From contig CAKTFD010000092.1 in NCBI GenBank assembly GCA_934553285.1, forward strand, positions 1 to 8,834: a stretch of 8,834 nucleotides of DNA, given 5' to 3'. A program made the position numbers and the translations under genes. The notes under the pieces were generated by a model, which saw only the letters and a list, made by a program, of their open reading frames with translations, was not told the origin of the DNA and ran no database searches. Below are positions 6,803-8,834 of the stretch, piece by piece (the stretch's first letter is position 1; each line of letters begins with the position of its first letter). Source of the DNA: an uncultured Faecalibacterium sp. (GTDB lineage Bacteria; Bacillota; Clostridia; Oscillospirales; Ruminococcaceae).

Positions 6803-7042
6803 ATGGGATTTTTTGCTGTACTGGCTGCAAGCCTGTTTGCCGTGTTTCTCTTTACCGTATTCGGCGGTTATTCACTGCTGCTCTGGTGCCAGCAGTCCCT
6901 GTGGATGGTCGTTCCTCCCGCAGTGGTACTGGCTGTTCTGGTCTGGACGTTCCTGAAAATGGACGACAAGATCACCGCCCTGCAAAATCGGGTGGACGCA
7001 CTGGAAGCCGCACAGAAAAACGCCGAAGAGACCGAGGAATAA
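6803..7042 (+). CDS. Small two-helix membrane protein with coiled-coil tail, unknown function
   Basis: Not recognised as a named family. The 79-residue product has two hydrophobic segments (about 2-23 and 34-52) and a charged C-terminal stretch (53-75: KMDDKITALQNRVDALEAAQ) with heptad-like Leu/Val spacing, suggesting a short cytoplasmic coiled coil. It ends EETEE. AAAGGAGG (6786-6793) lies 9 bases before ATG 6803. An alternative in-frame ATG at 6779 overlaps the upstream stop (ATGA) and would add eight residues, but it has no ribosome binding site at the right distance. The 20-base gap after the YhcH-like gene and the strong terminator behind it indicate a two-gene unit. Similar small proteins with helix pairs and a coiled coil often assist membrane complexes, but no function can be assigned. 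Confidence 0.8.
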   Translation: MGFFAVLAASLFAVFLFTVFGGYSLLLWCQQSLWMVVPPAVVLAVLVWTFLKMDDKITALQNRVDALEAAQKNAEETEE

Positions 7043-7049
7043 ATACAGC

Positions 7050-7096
7050 GCCGCCCTTGCAGGAGAATCTTCTCCCGCAGGGGCGGCACTCTTTTT
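7050..7096 (+). terminator. Long hairpin terminator between converging operons
   Basis: GCCGCCCTTGC (7050-7060) pairs with GCAGGGGCGGC (7077-7087, one T-G wobble). After an A/C mismatch, GGAGA (7062-7066) pairs with TCTCC (7071-7075) around a loop of four bases. TTTTT at 7092-7096 follows on the plus strand. The minus-strand operon ends at 7102, so the same hairpin probably also stops transcription from that side, although its T-run in that direction is weaker. Confidence 0.88.
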
Positions 7097-7101
7097 GCAT
7101 C

Positions 7102-7260
7102 TTACTTTTTATCCTGCGGGTCATCCAGCCCTTTGAACATTACCATGCCCAGACTGACAAAGCTGGCTCCCAGTACAAAACCGACCGTCCCCAGCGACAC
7201 GCTGAACGCAGCGCCCATGGCAACGCCGAACAGGATACCCGCGATTTGACTTTTCTTCAT
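7102..7260 (-). CDS. Small hydrophobic membrane protein ending the ABC operon
   Basis: Not recognised as a named family. The product has 52 residues. It begins MKKSQIAG and has a Gly- and Ala-rich hydrophobic stretch (about 5-42) long enough for two membrane helices, with small residues repeatedly spaced (GVAMGAAFS, GTVGFVLGAS). It ends in a charged tail FKGLDDPQDKK. The ATG lies one base after the TAA of the permease gene, and a GGAAAGG sequence lies inside the permease 3' end, so translation is probably coupled. The open frame could extend to 7314, but that would overlap the permease by about 50 bases without a ribosome binding site. The position suggests an accessory subunit of the transporter; this is inference from context only. 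Confidence 0.75.
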   Translation of the reverse strand: MKKSQIAGILFGVAMGAAFSVSLGTVGFVLGASFVSLGMVMFKGLDDPQDKK

Positions 7261-7261
7261 T

Positions 7262-7903
7262 TTACTGCTCTGCCTTTCCGTACCATGCAACGGACAACCG
7301 CCACGAGAGAGCATACAGCCCCAGCACCGCTGCCAGCACTACGGCCAGCACCAGCAATGAGCCATGGGCGGGCAGGATGCTGTTCAGCGGAATCCCACCG
7401 GAGGACACCGTAATGCCCATCAAGCCTCCCAGCATACCAATGCAAAGATAATACACATATTTTGCCTTTTCGTAGCCAAAGCGGTAGGTCAACGGCAGCA
7501 GGATGATGTTGCCCAGCAGGGTCAGCATAGCCACCTGAAGCAGGGTCGCCACGGTGAGCTGAACCGTCACCGTGCCCCAGAGCAGCTGTGCTGCCGCCAG
7601 CGCTGCCATGCTCAGCAGCTCTGCCAGCACCATACCACACAAGCCGATGAGGTATTTGCCGCCCACGATCTGCTCTTTTGTCACCGGCAGCGCAGCGCAG
7701 TAAGCGCTGAACCGGCTGTTCTGGTCGTAAGCCAGTAAGGACATGGGCGACATCCCCAGCATAAGCCCGCTGTACAGCATAAAGAAATTAGAGCCTTCCT
7801 TCATGAAAAACGTTCCCATCAGCATCATAGCCACCGACACCAGAATGATCCATCTGGTGTAGCTCCACATCTGATAGGCATCCTTCAACAGCAGACCTTT
7901 CAT
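7262..7903 (-). CDS. ABC-2 type transporter permease
   Basis: 213-residue integral membrane protein with about six hydrophobic segments. It starts with MKGLLLKDAYQMWSY, the amphipathic N-terminus typical of the small ABC-2 permeases found beside YtrA-type regulators. Another family-like stretch is SLLAYDQNSRFSAYCAALPVTKEQIVGGKYL (about residues 55-85), close to the conserved 'YDE-S-W-Y--LPVSR--IV--KY' pattern of this permease group. It should pair with the ATPase encoded just upstream to form an export complex. Its ATG (7903-7901) overlaps the ATPase stop in an ATGA, which signals translational coupling and equal dosage. AAAGGAG lies upstream inside the ATPase gene. The substrate is unknown; relatives are linked to cell-envelope stress, antimicrobial peptides or lipids. 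Confidence 0.9.
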   Translation of the reverse strand: MKGLLLKDAYQMWSYTRWIILVSVAMMLMGTFFMKEGSNFFMLYSGLMLGMSPMSLLAYDQNSRFSAYCAALPVTKEQIVGGKYLIGLCGMVLAELLSMAALAAAQLLWGTVTVQLTVATLLQVAMLTLLGNIILLPLTYRFGYEKAKYVYYLCIGMLGGLMGITVSSGGIPLNSILPAHGSLLVLAVVLAAVLGLYALSWRLSVAWYGKAEQ

Positions 7904-8745
7904 TGCACATCCTCTCCTTTCACCATCAGCACAAACAACTCTTCAATGCTCACCGGGGAGAGATTTGCCCCGGCGGGCAGTGCATCCCGGCGCACAAGCG
8001 CCTCTGCCCCATAGGGGGTGACCCGCTTGCCGTACACCCGCGTATCCAATGCCGCCAGCTGCGCCGCCGTGCCATGCCACAGGGCGTATTCCTCCCGCAG
8101 GGTGTCCTTTTCCTCACAGAGCAGCAGCCTGCCCTTGTGGAGGAATGCGATGGTATCGCAGAGTTTTTCCAAGTCGCTGACGATGTGGGAGGAGATGAGG
8201 ATGGAGTGGTCCTCGTCCCGGGCAAAATCCAGCAGCAGGTCGGTGATCTCGTCCCGGACCACCGGGTCCAGCCCGTTGGTGGCCTCGTCCAACAGCAGCA
8301 GCTTGGGGTGGTGCGCCAGCGCCACGGCGATGCACAGCTTCATCTTCATGCCGGTGGAATAGTCCTTGTACTGCTTTTTGTCCGGCAGGCCGAATCTTTG
8401 ACACAGCTCTGCATAGGCGGCAGCGTCCCAGTTGCGGTAGATGCCCGCCATCACCTTGCCCACCTGCACCGCGTTCAGGCACAGGGGGATGCCCTCGCTG
8501 CCCAGCACTACACCGATTTCCTCCTTAATGCGAACGGAAGCGGTGCGGCCGTCCCTGCCAAGGATGGTCACATTGCCGCCATCCCGCTGCACCATGTCCA
8601 GGATCAGCCGGATGGTAGTGCTCTTACCCGCCCCGTTTTCGCCGATCAGGCCGCAGATCGTGCCGCCGGGCAGGGTCAGATCCAGCGGCCCAAGGGTAAA
8701 GTCCTTATAGTGTTTTGTAAGCCCCTGCAGTTCCAGTGCGTTCAT
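7900..8745 (-). CDS. ABC transporter ATP-binding protein (YtrB-like)
   Basis: 281-residue nucleotide-binding subunit powering the adjacent permease. Motifs are Walker A GENGAGKST (35-43), signature YSTGMKMKL (129-137, in place of LSGGQ), Walker B LLLLDE with catalytic Glu154, D-loop NGLD (157-160) and switch His187 in SSHIVSDLEKL. The Q-loop glutamine is not obvious: after the usual IGVV comes LGSEG (81-85), as in several relatives of this subgroup. About 70 residues follow the catalytic core. Start choice: a GTG at 8760 is in frame but coincides with the ribosome binding site GGGAGGG (8752-8758). The ATG at 8745 sits 6 bases after that site and two bases after the regulator's stop. The operon order regulator-ATPase-permease is the YtrA-type arrangement. 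Confidence 0.94.
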   Translation of the reverse strand: MNALELQGLTKHYKDFTLGPLDLTLPGGTICGLIGENGAGKSTTIRLILDMVQRDGGNVTILGRDGRTASVRIKEEIGVVLGSEGIPLCLNAVQVGKVMAGIYRNWDAAAYAELCQRFGLPDKKQYKDYSTGMKMKLCIAVALAHHPKLLLLDEATNGLDPVVRDEITDLLLDFARDEDHSILISSHIVSDLEKLCDTIAFLHKGRLLLCEEKDTLREEYALWHGTAAQLAALDTRVYGKRVTPYGAEALVRRDALPAGANLSPVSIEELFVLMVKGEDVQ

Positions 8746-8747
8746 AT

Positions 8748-8834
8748 TCAGCCCTCCCACAGCAGTTCCAGCATCTCCCGCAGCTCTTCCCTGCTCAGCC
8801 CGCAGGATGCGGACAGGCGGACGGCCTCGGTAAG
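8748..8834 (-). CDS. GntR-family regulator (YtrA type), C-terminal end only
   Basis: The minus strand is open from the window edge to TGA at 8748-8750 and encodes 28 residues ending GLSREELREMLELLWEG. This matches the short C-terminal helix region of YtrA-type GntR regulators (typically a run like A-x-x-x-GLS-EEL--LL). These small repressors sit first in an operon with an ABC ATPase and permease and repress that operon until cell-envelope-active compounds appear. The stop lies two bases before the ATPase ATG, and the ATPase ribosome binding site lies inside this gene. The DNA-binding helix-turn-helix is outside the window, so the call rests on a short tail plus context. Confidence 0.68.
   Translation of the reverse strand, partial: LTEAVRLSASCGLSREELREMLELLWEG

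Noticed and set aside
7262..8710. Plus-strand and alternate minus-strand open frames across the ABC operon
   Set aside because: They are shadows of the ATPase and permease genes. They carry no motifs or ribosome binding sites, and the real frames are fixed by Walker motifs and overlapping stop/start codons.
8746..8760. GTG start for the ABC ATPase at 8760
   Set aside because: The codons coincide with the ribosome binding site of the better ATG at 8745 and add residues outside the family alignment.
1..8834. Mobile elements, CRISPR arrays, phage or defence genes, tRNA or rRNA
   Set aside because: No transposase or integrase motifs, no regularly spaced repeats and no tRNA-like cloverleaf or rRNA sequence were seen. 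Coding density and style are uniform across the window.

Overview
This window looks like ordinary chromosome from a GC-rich, anaerobic gut-type member of the Clostridia. A Faecalibacterium/Oscillospiraceae-like bacterium is my best guess. The reasons are the strong AGGAGG-type ribosome binding sites in front of almost every gene, a TTG start, codons rich in G/C at the third position, and families typical of Firmicutes (YtrA-type GntR regulator with ABC transporter, M15 lipoprotein, clostridial-style GH13). The organism is an inference. There is no rRNA, tRNA, CRISPR array, transposase, integrase or phage gene in the window.

Layout, left to right. (1) Positions 2-3470, plus strand: the C-terminal 493 residues of a glycogen/maltodextrin phosphorylase (glgP), a strong intrinsic terminator, then a cytoplasmic GH13 alpha-glucosidase/neopullulanase-like enzyme starting at TTG. 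Together these form an intracellular glycogen/maltodextrin breakdown pair: the phosphorylase shortens linear alpha-1,4 chains and the GH13 enzyme hydrolyses dextrins. The hairpin sits directly before the GH13 ribosome binding site, so the second gene must be expressed through it. (2) Positions 3494-4576, plus: an M15-family metallopeptidase lipoprotein, probably exported to act on peptidoglycan peptides. (3) Positions 4641-6078, plus: a short-form NfeD membrane protein and a stomatin/SPFH membrane scaffold protein in one operon. Its promoter has the architecture of a MerR-family-regulated promoter: a 19-bp spacer holding a GC-rich dyad. (4) Positions 6079-6305: a relatively AT-rich non-coding stretch with a perfect 10-bp inverted repeat, a possible promoter and repeated CGATA motifs. 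(5) Positions 6306-7042, plus: a divergent YhcH/YjgK/YiaL (DUF386)-like protein and a 79-residue two-helix membrane protein with a coiled-coil tail, followed by a strong hairpin terminator shared with the converging operon. (6) Positions 7102-8834, minus: the end of a GntR-type repressor, an ABC ATPase, an ABC-2 permease and a 52-residue hydrophobic protein. The genes are packed with 2-nt, -4-nt and 1-nt junctions, which is the classic layout of a YtrA-type autoregulated export operon.

Several starts were moved from the longest open frame on ribosome-binding-site evidence (4696, 6306, 6803, 7260, 8745). The 28-residue GntR tail at the right edge was read directly from the sequence. I see no convincing wholly new system. 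The best leads are the MerR-like promoter of the NfeD/stomatin operon, the structured leader and unusual residues of the YhcH-like gene, and the small membrane proteins at the ends of two operons.
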